Shown: positions 15,501-24,384, numbered from the stretch's first letter. The stretch is 36,690 bases of DNA from an uncultured Campylobacter sp. (GCF_938030785.1 NZ_CALHIK010000100.1:1-36690), one strand, 5' to 3'. Made by a program: numbers and translations. Notes: generated from the letters alone by a model not told the origin.

Positions 15501-15821
15501 TCATTTTTTACCTTTGTTCTTTTTGGCGGCAGCCTCATCAGGCGCAGTCTTTTCCGCCTGCCCTGCCTGCGATTCGGACTCGGTAGGCTGCTGCCCCGTG
15601 ACTTCAGACGAGGCCGTATCAATATCCGGTTGCAGCTCTTGCGCCGCTCCTTCCGCCTGAGGCTCGTCCGTTTGGGTTTTATCCAGCTCCAAAGACTCTG
15701 CCTGCCCTATCGCGCCCACGCTTAGATACTCCGCGGCAACCTCTCCCCCTAGCTCCACATATTCACCCTCGCGGACGAAATTTCCGCCCGCGCAGATATT
15801 TTTTAGTGCAAGATATTTCAT
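15501..15821 (-). CDS. hypothetical protein, capsid-distal
   Basis: A 106-residue protein. The first 40 residues look folded ('YLALKNICAGGNFVREGEYV'). The rest is low in complexity and rich in E, Q, A, T and S, ending in 'AAAKKNKGKK'. It starts nine bases after the capsid stop. It may be a head accessory protein; P2 has L at about this place, but I see no similarity to L. Confidence 0.6.
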   Translation of the reverse strand: MKYLALKNICAGGNFVREGEYVELGGEVAAEYLSVGAIGQAESLELDKTQTDEPQAEGAAQELQPDIDTASSEVTGQQPTESESQAGQAEKTAPDEAAAKKNKGKK

Positions 15822-15830
15822 ATCGCATCC

Positions 15831-16724
15831 TTATGCAGCGGTCGCTAGGCTGACCCACCTTTTGATTACGATCTCATAATCGACATAAAGATCAAAGACA
15901 TATTTTAATGCCCGCTCCTCCGCGTCATACCAGCGGTTGCGGCGCACGTCAAGCCCCATTCCCAGCACGAGGTTTTTAAGCGGAGTAGCCATATATACGC
16001 CTTTTGGCATTAGTGGGGTAATCTCCAAAGGTACGCCTAAAATTTTGTCCGCGCCTCCTTGGATCAAGTGGATCGGAGAATTTAGCGCGCTTAGCTCTTT
16101 ATTATAAGCCTGTGCGTCGGCAGGGTTGATCAGCACCACGCTTTCGCCCAAGATGTCGGAATTAATGGAGCCTACGAGCGCACTTAGTCTATCCGATACC
16201 TTATCCGAGCTTGCGTAGGTTAGCTTCGTAGTATCGCTAGCGTCTTTGGCGACTTGGATCCAGCCTTTATGCAGCTTTTTAAAGGTGCCGTCGTAGGTGT
16301 CGCTCTCGCCTATGAAACCAAGTAGGGCAAGATCGTTGCCGAATGCTTTCGTAAAGGCGTTTAGGGTCTCGGTCTCGAAATTTGGATTATCAGCATTGTC
16401 CTCCAGCGCGTCTTGCAAAATCCTAGCAAATAGCTGCACGCCTTTGGCATCGAGCTTCGTACCTACCTTGCCGAGTGCCGCTCGTTGCGCCTCGGTAGGC
16501 TTTTCGCCGCTTGCTACGCGCACCAAGATCCCTTTGGCTACGTCCCATGCGTCGAGCTCCTTGGTAAGCCTTCCCATCTTTTCGGTATGGATCTTGCTTA
16601 AAAAGCCGTTGTTGTTTTTGATCGCATCTACGAAGTTGTGCGCTTGCGCCGGCGTTAGAGATCCGCTTAACGTAACGCTTTGCGCATTTATTGAACCTTT
16701 TAAAATTTCACTTAGATTATTCAT
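15831..16724 (-). CDS. N: major capsid protein (P2 gpN-like)
   Basis: A 297-residue protein. P2 N has 357 residues, with N-terminal processing. I identify it by its place after the protease/scaffold and by HK97-type features: a helical N-terminal part ('SGSLTPAQAHNFVDAIKNN'), 'ALNSPIHLIQGGADKILGVP' and the C-terminal 'ERALKYVFDLYVDYEIVI'. It forms the head shell. The ATG overlaps the protease stop by four bases. Confidence 0.88.
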   Translation of the reverse strand: MNNLSEILKGSINAQSVTLSGSLTPAQAHNFVDAIKNNNGFLSKIHTEKMGRLTKELDAWDVAKGILVRVASGEKPTEAQRAALGKVGTKLDAKGVQLFARILQDALEDNADNPNFETETLNAFTKAFGNDLALLGFIGESDTYDGTFKKLHKGWIQVAKDASDTTKLTYASSDKVSDRLSALVGSINSDILGESVVLINPADAQAYNKELSALNSPIHLIQGGADKILGVPLEITPLMPKGVYMATPLKNLVLGMGLDVRRNRWYDAEERALKYVFDLYVDYEIVIKRWVSLATAA

Positions 16725-16912
16725 AGTATCCCCTCGCTGCCTAAAGTTTTTTGTTTTGAGACGCTCTCGTCTTGAGCGGACTTATTGATCTGCTCCTGCA
16801 AAGCTCCAAGCTTCGCTCCTAAATCCTCTAGCGATTTTTCCAAGTTCGCCATCTTTTCGTCGCTCTCCGCCGTTTTGGCCTTGATTAGCTCGGTAATTTC
16901 CTCTTTGTTCAT
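16721..16912 (-). CDS. possible free scaffold from an internal start in the protease gene
   Basis: Codon 201 of the protease gene is an ATG preceded by AAAGGAGAGGAA, a strong ribosome-binding site inside a coding region. A product from it would have 63 residues and be just the coiled-coil scaffold part. Lambda C/Nu3 works in this way. No protein data are available, so this is inferred from the start signal and the domain boundary. Confidence 0.5.
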   Translation of the reverse strand: MNKEEITELIKAKTAESDEKMANLEKSLEDLGAKLGALQEQINKSAQDESVSKQKTLGSEGIL

Positions 16913-17512
16913 TTCCTCTCCTTTTTCGGTTTTATTAGAAACCACCCCTTGTGGGGTCGCTTCGCTCTCATCTTTCTTGCTAAAAAACTCTCTCAGGCCC
17001 TGCCTGACCGCCTCTAACATACCGCCTTCCTTGCCTGTGCCGCTACCCGATTTGATGACTCCGGAGCCGTACATCGATAAACCCGAAAGCTCACCGCTTT
17101 TTACGCGAGCGCGCAGATCCTCGTCCTCGAGCTTAATGCCTACGGCCCAAGCGCCCGTTTCACTGAAAAACGCATCCTTTTCCTTGACTATCCAGCTCTC
17201 GCAGATATAAGCAGGCGCAGGGCGCAAGTCGTGATTTACGTCGACGCAATAGCTAAGATCGGCTCTTTTCATAAAGTCGTATGCCGCCTTTTTAATCTCG
17301 GCGGCATTTGCAAACTCGCCTTGGCTATCCACCTCGTCGGGAGCATATACTATGCCGTATACGATCCCTTCCTCGCCCGCTACGTCCTTGCTGAAATTTA
17401 CCCGCAAAAGCTCCTCGAAATTCTTATCTTTATAGATGACGGTTTTATTATTCGCCCCTGCATTTACGAGCGAGATTAGATGAATTTGTAGATCCGTGAT
17501 CTCTTTTGCCAC
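16721..17512 (-). CDS. O: prohead protease and scaffold (XkdF / P2 gpO-like)
   Basis: A 263-residue protein with two parts. Residues about 1-155 match the XkdF-type prohead serine protease: 'GIVYAPDEVDSQGEF', 'VNHDLRPAPAYICESWIV' (His94, Ser106) and 'GELSGLSMYGSGVI' (Ser143/Ser146). Residues about 200-245 form a scaffold-like coiled coil ('MANLEKSLEDLGAKLGALQE'). A Gly/Ser-rich linker joins them. It builds the prohead and is then cleaved. It diverges from the portal gene as in P2. Confidence 0.85.
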   Translation of the reverse strand: MAKEITDLQIHLISLVNAGANNKTVIYKDKNFEELLRVNFSKDVAGEEGIVYGIVYAPDEVDSQGEFANAAEIKKAAYDFMKRADLSYCVDVNHDLRPAPAYICESWIVKEKDAFFSETGAWAVGIKLEDEDLRARVKSGELSGLSMYGSGVIKSGSGTGKEGGMLEAVRQGLREFFSKKDESEATPQGVVSNKTEKGEEMNKEEITELIKAKTAESDEKMANLEKSLEDLGAKLGALQEQINKSAQDESVSKQKTLGSEGIL

Positions 17513-17689
17513 CTTAGTACCTCCTTTGTTTTAATTTCTCGCGATGGGTTATTGCCATAAGCTCAAAAAGTTGCGTTATTTTTACAAAAATGTGAAAAAA
17601 TTAAAACCCATATAAGCGCTATACGCGCTATTTAGCTTAACTTTTATAAAATTTTTCTATACAATATCGCTAAAAATTTAAGGTGTAAT
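17513..17689. promoter_or_regulatory. divergent late promoter region between O and Q
   Basis: A 177-base A/T-rich gap between divergent late genes. An inverted repeat AGCGC-TATAC-GCGCT lies at 17615-17629. On the plus strand a -10-like TATACAAT sits about 30 bases before the portal ATG. P2 has late promoters here activated by the zinc protein Ogr, so the repeat may be an activator site. The gap also lies within about 20 bases of the centre of the proposed prophage. Confidence 0.5.
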
Positions 17690-18706
17690 ATGGATAGGAT
17701 TTTTAAAGCTGCCGCAGAAGCCAGCGCGCAAATAAAAGATGAAACTGTAGGTGCGGACGGTATTATAGAGCCGTTTTGCGCTCCGGAACACTTGCTTGGA
17801 TTATTTTATGCCAATACCTATCACCGTAGAGCGATCCAGCTAAAGGCCTCTTTGCTTTCAAACGTGCAAGACGGTAAAGCATTAGAAGGTATGGCAGGCA
17901 CGCCTAAGGATTTTTTATACGCCTTCATATTAAATTTAGAAATCTTCGGCAATGCTTATTTGGAGATCGCCGGGCGAAATCTTTATATCTTGCCCTCCGT
18001 AGAAGCGCGAGTGGACAAAAACAAAGAGGTTTTTCAGGTAAAAAACGGGCGTAAGATCGCGCTAAATGCAAAGCAGCTGGCGTATTATTCGCCTATGAGC
18101 AGATACTACGGCGAGCCAGATTATTTAGGCGCGCTTTTAGCCATAATGACTAATCAAAAAGCCGATAGCTTCAATAACGCTTTTTTTGAAAACTCAGCTA
18201 GAGCCGATACGGCGATCATATTTGAAAACTCCGAACCTGATGAAGCGCAGCTTAATGCTTTTAGAGATTTTTTTGGAGTAAATTTTAAAGGCCATCAGAA
18301 AGCCCATAAAACTTTGGTGCTTACGGCAAACGGCGAAAACGCTAAGGTACGCATAGAAGATCTCAGCAAAGTAGAAGATATAAGTTTTGAAAAACTTAAG
18401 AATTTAAATAGAGACGAGATTATTGCCGCTCATGGCATACCGCCTCGGATGATGGGCATAATAAACGCTTCTCAACTCGGCGGCGGCGGCGAGGTTGCCC
18501 AGCAGCTACATAGCTTTAATGAGCTTACTATTATACCTAAGCAGAAACAGATAGAGTGGTTTTTCGATTCTTTGGGTTTTAAGATCAAACTAAATCCGAT
18601 AGATGTTAGCAGCTTTAAGGACGACGGCGAGCTAATGAGTTCTTTGGTTGCTAGCGGTATCTTATCGCTCGCCGAGGCACGTGGAATTTTAGGATACGAC
18701 AAATAA
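17690..18706 (+). CDS. Q: portal protein (P2 gpQ-like, PBSX family)
   Basis: A 338-residue protein, the length of P2 gpQ (344). Typical stretches are 'EPFCAPEHLLGLFYANTYHR', 'AFILNLEIFGNAYLEI', 'YGEPDYLGALLAI' and 'AHGIPPRMMGIINASQLGGG'. It forms the dodecameric portal and drives head assembly. Ribosome-binding site AAGGTG precedes the ATG. It is the first gene of the plus-strand Q-P unit. Confidence 0.93.
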   Translation: MDRIFKAAAEASAQIKDETVGADGIIEPFCAPEHLLGLFYANTYHRRAIQLKASLLSNVQDGKALEGMAGTPKDFLYAFILNLEIFGNAYLEIAGRNLYILPSVEARVDKNKEVFQVKNGRKIALNAKQLAYYSPMSRYYGEPDYLGALLAIMTNQKADSFNNAFFENSARADTAIIFENSEPDEAQLNAFRDFFGVNFKGHQKAHKTLVLTANGENAKVRIEDLSKVEDISFEKLKNLNRDEIIAAHGIPPRMMGIINASQLGGGGEVAQQLHSFNELTIIPKQKQIEWFFDSLGFKIKLNPIDVSSFKDDGELMSSLVASGILSLAEARGILGYDK

Positions 18707-18832
18707 AAGCGTTTAAGCCGTTTTATGTCTTAGGACGATAAAACATACAGGCAAAAGTTTTGCGGCAAAATTGAAAGCGTTTTGAAGCTTTTTGAAGGGG
18801 GTTTTAAATTATGAGTGCAGAGGATAAAAAAC

Positions 18833-19159
18833 ATGGATGAAATTTTAAACGAAATTCGCAGATATAACAAATTAAAGATGATAAGCGACGAAGAGATTAT
18901 CCCATATATCGAGATGGCAGAATATGAGATAAAAAAATATGATATTAGCGGGCTAAACTTGATTAAGGCTAAAGCCTATATGAGCCTTGCTCTTTTGGGG
19001 CAAAAGCTTTGGCTAAAGATCCAGCAACGTGCGAACGAATACGACGAAAGCCTGGAGACCTTCAAGGACGTAAAGCAATGGGAGGAGTACTGGATGGATA
19101 AATTTTATAAGCTAACGACGAAAAAGAATACGAACGGCTACTTTTATGCCGCGGTTTAG
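18833..19159 (+). CDS. hypothetical head protein between portal and terminase
   Basis: A 108-residue helical protein if started at ATG 18833 (GAGG about 10 bases up); a GTG six codons earlier is also possible. 'YNKLKMISDEEIIPYIEMAE' and 'KAKAYMSLALLGQKLWLKI' suggest a helix bundle as in head completion or connector proteins. P2 has no gene between Q and P, so this and the next gene are insertions in the layout. Family not recognised. Confidence 0.6.
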   Translation: MDEILNEIRRYNKLKMISDEEIIPYIEMAEYEIKKYDISGLNLIKAKAYMSLALLGQKLWLKIQQRANEYDESLETFKDVKQWEEYWMDKFYKLTTKKNTNGYFYAAV

Positions 19160-19168
19160 GGAGTAAAA

Positions 19169-19483
19169 ATGGATCTGGGCGAAAAAATCACTACCGAAAA
19201 AGCGCTTATTGCGCTTTGCGAGGAGCTTATTTTAAAACATGAGGACGATTATAAGGTTTTTGTATCCGAAAGATCGGCGCTAAATCTTACGCAATACCGC
19301 GCCAATCTTAGCGTAATAGTACCTATCGCGAGCGGAGAGGCGGTGTTAAAAGAGCTGATGCGGCTGACCCCTCTATTACGCTTTACGGGCTCTAGCGTAG
19401 ATGCTACGGATGAGCGCGGCGTGGACATACTAAATTTCACCTTTACCCTAGATTTTTTGGCTACGGCTAGCCTGGATGAGTGA
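19169..19483 (+). CDS. hypothetical protein between portal and terminase
   Basis: A 104-residue protein, nine bases after the one before and overlapping the terminase ATG (TGATG). It has a helical first part ('KALIALCEELILKHEDDYKV') and beta-type later parts ('ANLSVIVPIASGEAVLKEL', 'ILNFTFTLDFLATASL'). It might take part in head-tail joining, judged by place only. Confidence 0.6.
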   Translation: MDLGEKITTEKALIALCEELILKHEDDYKVFVSERSALNLTQYRANLSVIVPIASGEAVLKELMRLTPLLRFTGSSVDATDERGVDILNFTFTLDFLATASLDE

Positions 19484-21039
19484 TGTATAGCAAAAAGACT
19501 AAAGAGCTTATCCTAAATCTTTTGCACTCGGGTTATGCCGCCTCCGAGCTAGCTAAATCTTACGGAGTGAATGCCGCTACGATCGCGCGCTGGCGTAAGA
19601 GGGGCGCGGAAGATGGCGGCGCGATGACGATACGCAATCTAAAAGCTCAAATAGCTGCGCTTAGCAAGGGCAAAAGCAGCGACTCCAAGGCAAAGCAGAT
19701 CGCTATGCTTACAGCTTCGCTTTCTAGGCTGCAGGGCGCCAAAGCAAAAGAGCAAAAGGTAAAAAATAAGAAAAAACCCATCGCGCTAATGAACGGAGCA
19801 TATGAAAGCCTAAAAGAAATAGCGCTTAAAAGCGGCGAGCTATTCGATTATCAAAAGGATTTTTTAAACGACGCTTCGCAATTTCGCATCGTATTAAAAT
19901 CCCGTCAGATAGGTTTTTCCTATGTTTCGAGCCTCGATGCGCTCCTTGGCGCCGTAGCGGGGCGAAATCAACTATTTTTAAGCGCCAGCGAGGAGCAGGC
20001 TAGAATTTTAATGAATTATTCGCAAATGTGGGCAAAAAAGCTAGGCGTATCTTTTGCCAAGGATAGCGAATATGAAAAAAGCCTTGATAATGGCGCTACC
20101 ATCCGCGTTATGGCGCATAATTTCCGCACGGTGCAAGGCTTTACCGGCGATATTTGGATGGATGAGTTTGCCTGGTATCCTAATCAAAAGCGTATCTGGC
20201 ACGCTTTTGTGCCCTCTATCGGCGCCGTAGCGGGTAGGCTTACCATCCTCTCCACCCCTTTTGAAGAAAATAGCTTTTTTGCCGAGCTGTTTGGCGACGA
20301 GCTTAAATTTTATATGTTTAGCCGCCACCGCGTAGATATTTACCGGGCTATGGCGGGGGGATTGAAATTTGATCTTGAGACGATGAGGGCATTATTTGAT
20401 GCCGATACCTGGGCTAGCGCCTATGAATGTCAATTCGTAGATGATGAAAGCGCGCTTTTAGGTATTGAGCTTATCAAATCTTGTGTGAGTGATTTTACCC
20501 CTACATTGCCGCCGAAAAATATACCCGTGTTTTCAGGTTATGACGTAGGACGCACCAAGGACAGAAGCGTGCATATGGGGGTTTATGACGCCGGGGAGGG
20601 CATCAAAAGGCTCTGCCTTTACGATGTGATAGCAAAAGCAAGCTTTGAGGCGCAAGAAAATCTATTAACGGATTTTTTGAGACTAAATTTACTGGCTTGC
20701 CTTAAGATCGATAAAACCGGCATCGGTATGCCGGTAGCAGAGCGGCTTAAATCGCGCTTTACCTCTCGCGTGAGCGGAGTATATTTTACCGCTAGCGTCA
20801 AGGAGGCTTTGGCTCTGAATTTAAAGAAGCACTTCGAGGACAAAAGCATATCTATCCCTAACGATCCTTTGCTTATCGCAGACCTGCACGCTATAAAGCG
20901 TAAAGCGGGGCAAAAGAGCTTTTTATACGATAGCGATCGAAACGAGCACGGCCATGCCGATAGGTTTTGGGCGTTGGCTTTAGCGCTTAGCTACTTTGAA
21001 AAGGTACGCGAGAGGAGGAATAAGGCGTATATAATTTAA
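19483..21039 (+). CDS. P: terminase large (ATPase) subunit (P2 gpP-like)
   Basis: A 518-residue protein. The N-terminus has a helix-turn-helix ('SELAKSYGVNAATIARWRK', about 21-39) as in P2 gpP, then a basic coiled segment. The P-loop variant is KSRQIGFS (139-146), and Walker B is DIWMDEFA (223-230). The nuclease domain begins at 'FSGYDVGRTKDRS' with Asp354. It cuts and packages DNA. Mu-type headful packaging from integrated copies would be expected given the transposase; the P2 type normally cuts cos sites. Confidence 0.93.
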   Translation: MYSKKTKELILNLLHSGYAASELAKSYGVNAATIARWRKRGAEDGGAMTIRNLKAQIAALSKGKSSDSKAKQIAMLTASLSRLQGAKAKEQKVKNKKKPIALMNGAYESLKEIALKSGELFDYQKDFLNDASQFRIVLKSRQIGFSYVSSLDALLGAVAGRNQLFLSASEEQARILMNYSQMWAKKLGVSFAKDSEYEKSLDNGATIRVMAHNFRTVQGFTGDIWMDEFAWYPNQKRIWHAFVPSIGAVAGRLTILSTPFEENSFFAELFGDELKFYMFSRHRVDIYRAMAGGLKFDLETMRALFDADTWASAYECQFVDDESALLGIELIKSCVSDFTPTLPPKNIPVFSGYDVGRTKDRSVHMGVYDAGEGIKRLCLYDVIAKASFEAQENLLTDFLRLNLLACLKIDKTGIGMPVAERLKSRFTSRVSGVYFTASVKEALALNLKKHFEDKSISIPNDPLLIADLHAIKRKAGQKSFLYDSDRNEHGHADRFWALALALSYFEKVRERRNKAYII

Positions 21040-21064
21040 AATTTCAGGCACCGTAAACATAAAA

Positions 21065-22264
21065 CTAGCTACCCGAGATAAGTAAGTTATCTTGCGGATG
21101 TTCTTTCGTGTATAGTTTGTAGCTGTTGCCGAATGGTTTTCTTATGATATCTCCGTATTCTGCTGCATAATAGAGTACGTATCGCATATCCTCAACAGAA
21201 TAAACTCCGTCAGGACTTACGTCGTTGTATATCGTTGATTGTTTTATGCCTTGACTTTTAGAAACTATCTTTTGTACCTTTGACAATATATCTATATACA
21301 TCGGATCGCGCTTTACGAAAAACATGCCTATCTTTTTTACGGCATCGCTTTGTGGCGTGCTAGCAAATTTATAGGCTAACTGGCTTATCAACATTCTTAA
21401 CTCATCGAAGTTACCTATTTTAAAAAGTTCGATCATTTCATCAGTCGTTCCGACCGGATACTCGTCCGAGTCGATTACCTCTGCCTCTAAAACTTGCGGC
21501 AAAGCTTTAAAATTTTCATCAAACAGTTCTTTATATTTCCCGCGTATTGCATCTTGATCTGCGGCTAAATCTCCCATACCTTTTTCTAAATGCTCTTTTG
21601 CCATATCAAAATACTTGCCCTTGGCTTTTTGCGATTTTAATGTTTGGTATTTTTCATAATAGGCCTGTGCCACATTGATATATTTAGCCGTGTATGCTCT
21701 TCTTAAAAGGTCTTTATATTTATTTTCTATAGCTTTGGCAAAATAGCTATCATATTTTATAATTTTTTTAAATTTATCTTCGGCTACACCGATTCTGCTT
21801 TCTATCGTATCTAGTTTTTTACTATTTATGGCTATATGAAGGCTTTGATATACGATATCGGCACATCTATTGGCACAGATGTCGGTACTATAGATCGTCT
21901 GTTCATCACCCGGGTCTATGATCTCTATCTCGTCCACTAACCCTTCCGGTTCTTGTTCATACGCCGTAATTTCTATGGGTCTATTTTGCAACTCCTGCCG
22001 TTTTGTTTGAAACCTTAATTCTTGTTTTTTATCTTTTACAATGGCATCAATTGCCTTTTTATCAAGCATTTTTGAGTTAAATGCGTGTAAAATTTCGATT
22101 ATTTTTTCTTGAGAATATTCGACAGCTCTAAGTTCAAGTATAATACTCATCTCGTCTAATGTAGGCTCGTAGCCTAAAATTTTGCTCCATTTTTTCTTAT
22201 TAACAATTGAAATTAGCAGAAGAATCGCGAACAATCCTAATAAAATGATAAAAATTTGAAACAC
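21065..22264 (-). CDS. membrane-anchored protein of unknown function, probable cargo
   Basis: A 399-residue protein with one N-terminal membrane segment ('FIILLGLFAILLLISIVN', about 4-21), then a long soluble, mostly helical part with many K and E. A pattern like 'AYTAKYINVAQAYYEKYQTL' recalls tetratricopeptide-like helix pairs but is not clear. The C-terminal 'GVYSVEDMRYVLYYAAEYGD' may be a small winged-helix-like fold. It starts with GTG at 22264 behind AAAGG. It faces the terminase gene tail to tail and is set apart by gaps on both sides, as cargo genes often are. Confidence 0.65.
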   Translation of the reverse strand: MFQIFIILLGLFAILLLISIVNKKKWSKILGYEPTLDEMSIILELRAVEYSQEKIIEILHAFNSKMLDKKAIDAIVKDKKQELRFQTKRQELQNRPIEITAYEQEPEGLVDEIEIIDPGDEQTIYSTDICANRCADIVYQSLHIAINSKKLDTIESRIGVAEDKFKKIIKYDSYFAKAIENKYKDLLRRAYTAKYINVAQAYYEKYQTLKSQKAKGKYFDMAKEHLEKGMGDLAADQDAIRGKYKELFDENFKALPQVLEAEVIDSDEYPVGTTDEMIELFKIGNFDELRMLISQLAYKFASTPQSDAVKKIGMFFVKRDPMYIDILSKVQKIVSKSQGIKQSTIYNDVSPDGVYSVEDMRYVLYYAAEYGDIIRKPFGNSYKLYTKEHPQDNLLISGS

Positions 22265-22380
22265 CAGCGCACCTTTAAATCTTTCTTTAAATTATAAATC
22301 GTTTAAAGTCTGATGTCAAATTCAACAATATATGAGAGTATGCAATTTTGAATTTTTATCGCGTTTTACGGCGCTGCTTT

Positions 22381-22800
22381 TTATAAGCTCGCCTTTATCT
22401 CTGTCACCAACTCGTGCCCGATCTCTTTCGTAAGCATCGCGGTAGCCCTCCGCAATCCTCTTATTTTATAGCCCTCCCAGGCCTTTAAAAGATAGGGGTT
22501 CGGTTTCTGCCCTTTTATGGATTTACGGTATCCGTATGGCGTCTTGAGCGCCTTATATTTTTTCGGCACGATTTTTTTCTTTTTGGCTCCGTAAAGCCCC
22601 GTACCGCCGTGTACGAACTTAGCATATTTCACCCCTGCAGTATTGCCTATCGTTACGCTTCTTGCATCCACTCTTACGACCATGATATCTCGCTTTAGCC
22701 TGCCCGTTTTAATAGGCGCGGTATGCTCTTTAGCTACGTTTACGGTCTCTGCACCCACGCGATAGAGAAATTTTTCTAAAATTTTATTTAAATTTTTCAT
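22381..22800 (-). CDS. tail completion / HK97 gp10-like protein
   Basis: A 139-residue basic protein with 'VAKEHTAPIKTGRLKRDI', 'NTAGVKYAKFVHGGTGLYG' and 'PNPYLLKAWEG', the pattern of HK97 gp10-like and P2 gpS-type tail completion proteins. The KTGRLK and FVHGGTG stretches are typical. It joins the tail to the head. In P2 its kin lie next to V; here it is moved to beside the Mu F-like gene, as in Mu where G follows F. Confidence 0.78.
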   Translation of the reverse strand: MKNLNKILEKFLYRVGAETVNVAKEHTAPIKTGRLKRDIMVVRVDARSVTIGNTAGVKYAKFVHGGTGLYGAKKKKIVPKKYKALKTPYGYRKSIKGQKPNPYLLKAWEGYKIRGLRRATAMLTKEIGHELVTEIKASL

Positions 22801-23114
22801 TTAGCCGAATGCTCCTTTATATATTTAAGCGCGTCAATAAATGAGCCCTTAAAACTCTCTTTAAATTTATTATGAATGAGTACCCTGAAGTTGCAAACTT
22901 CCCTCATCATCTCATCGTTGCGCGCCGTTTTTATTACTTCGTCCGAGATAGATATATCGAAAAAGCCCATAATCAGGCCCTCTTTAACGCAAAGCGCGGC
23001 AAAGGGATATCTATCCGCGAGCTTTTTATCGTGATCCGCTGCTACCCAAAGGTCATAATCCTTTTGATATACGCCCCATTCGGGCTCATCGATATAAAGA
23101 ATAAAATCTCTCAT
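22797..23114 (-). CDS. hypothetical protein coupled to the head morphogenesis gene
   Basis: A 105-residue acidic protein. I use ATG 23114, which overlaps the stop of the F-like gene (ATGA). It has 'FILYIDEPEWGVYQKDYDLW', 'YPFAALCVKEGLIMGFFDI' and 'NKFKESFKGSFIDALKYIKE'. I do not recognise the family. Since the upstream protein may end in a nuclease-like domain, an immunity role is a possibility, inferred from the coupling alone. Confidence 0.6.
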   Translation of the reverse strand: MRDFILYIDEPEWGVYQKDYDLWVAADHDKKLADRYPFAALCVKEGLIMGFFDISISDEVIKTARNDEMMREVCNFRVLIHNKFKESFKGSFIDALKYIKEHSAK

Positions 23115-24340
23115 TTGTGCCACCACCTTTTAATGATCTCCTGCTTCGATGTTACGCTTTTTTCCTTAAAATACGCGAGTGCGCCTTTAGCGGGTTTAAA
23201 AGCCGTCACTATTCTGTCGCCGTCAAATACCATAAAATAGCCGTTGCTGCTTATAGCGTTGCTTAATTTTTCCTCGCCCTTTTGAGGGGCTATGGCGGTT
23301 ATCGAATTGAGCGCTTTTATTATATCGCTTTTTAATTCGTCGTTTCGTTCTAATCTCTCTTTTAACCCGTGCCCGCCGTTCGCCGCCTTAGCGTCTAGGA
23401 TACGCTCAACTCCGGTTTTATCGATATGGCGGATAAGTTCGTCCTCCCATAGCGGCTGTGTGTTTCGCATCATCACTCCGCCTTCCTCCTCTTCATCGAT
23501 CCACACCGGCACGGCCTCGGTACGGCAACGAAAATGATATGGAGGCAGACCGAAGTTTTTAGGCAGGTTCTTGCCGAAAAAGGCCTGATCTCGCCAAGCG
23601 GCAGCGGCTTTTTTGTCGGCTAAGCTATGGGCGTTTAAAATTTTATCCGCCTGCGCACTTAGATGCTCGGCGGGTATTATGCGCCCGTGCATCGAGCGGC
23701 AAATTTGAGAGGTTTTTGCGTCCATTATCGCTAAAATTTTATAGTATTCTACCCCGTATTTTTGCCCCTGCGTGATCGTCGCGACATTTTGCGCCTGAAG
23801 TGCGATATGATCGGCTACTCCTTTAAAATAGCTCTCATCTGCGTTTATAATAGAGCCGAACTCCTCTTTCAGTGCGGAGCCCACCTCCTCGTTTGCAATC
23901 TCTGCTTTAAAAACCCGCTCGATAATATCTTTTAGCCTATTCTGCAGCCTTTCGTTGTATTCTTTGCCCATCCAATAAAAGCCCTTGCGCATAGCCTCGA
24001 TCGCTTCGGCATCGACGGTGTCAAAGCTAAATTTAACGGCTTCTTTAATGTGCCCCACAGCCGCTACGGCAAGCTTTTTGCTCACCTTTTGCGCAAGGAT
24101 GATATAGATGCTCTCTAAATCCTGCGGGCTAACCTCGATATTTGCACTTGCAGCCTTATCTAAGAGTAGCTTTTTTAACGTAGATGCGTCCGTTTCTTGC
24201 GTGCTAAGAGCTACGATTTCATCTAAGATCTGCTCCAGCCTCTGTCTTTGCATCTGTGAGTAGTTTTGTAGTAGGGCTTCTACCTCGCCCTTTGTTTTTA
24301 AAATTTTAAATCTTATTAAGGATCTAGCTAAATTTCTCAT
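23111..24340 (-). CDS. F: phage head morphogenesis protein (Mu F / SPP1 gp7-like) with extra C-terminal domain
   Basis: A 409-residue protein. The N-terminal two-thirds match the Mu F-like family, with the paired signature 'DAKTSQICRSMHGRIIPAE' (about 205-223) and 'LPPYHFRCRTEAVPV' (about 260-275). It acts in early head assembly. The last 110 residues form a second domain ending 'YFMVFDGDRIVTAFKP'. That looks like the BECR-type (barnase/EndoU/colicin-like) nuclease domains often fused to such proteins. The domain call is by eye. Confidence 0.83.
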   Translation of the reverse strand: MRNLARSLIRFKILKTKGEVEALLQNYSQMQRQRLEQILDEIVALSTQETDASTLKKLLLDKAASANIEVSPQDLESIYIILAQKVSKKLAVAAVGHIKEAVKFSFDTVDAEAIEAMRKGFYWMGKEYNERLQNRLKDIIERVFKAEIANEEVGSALKEEFGSIINADESYFKGVADHIALQAQNVATITQGQKYGVEYYKILAIMDAKTSQICRSMHGRIIPAEHLSAQADKILNAHSLADKKAAAAWRDQAFFGKNLPKNFGLPPYHFRCRTEAVPVWIDEEEEGGVMMRNTQPLWEDELIRHIDKTGVERILDAKAANGGHGLKERLERNDELKSDIIKALNSITAIAPQKGEEKLSNAISSNGYFMVFDGDRIVTAFKPAKGALAYFKEKSVTSKQEIIKRWWHK

Positions 24341-24384
24341 TTTTTACCTTTTAATTTTTCCAAACTGGGCGGATTTTGAACTTT

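Noticed and set aside
18720..18744. Imperfect inverted repeat after the portal gene
   Set aside because: It has mismatches and no T-run, and the next gene follows in the same direction, so a terminator is not supported.
20350..20355. G6 run in the terminase gene as a phase-variable tract
   Set aside because: Too short for typical slippage and the frame is intact.
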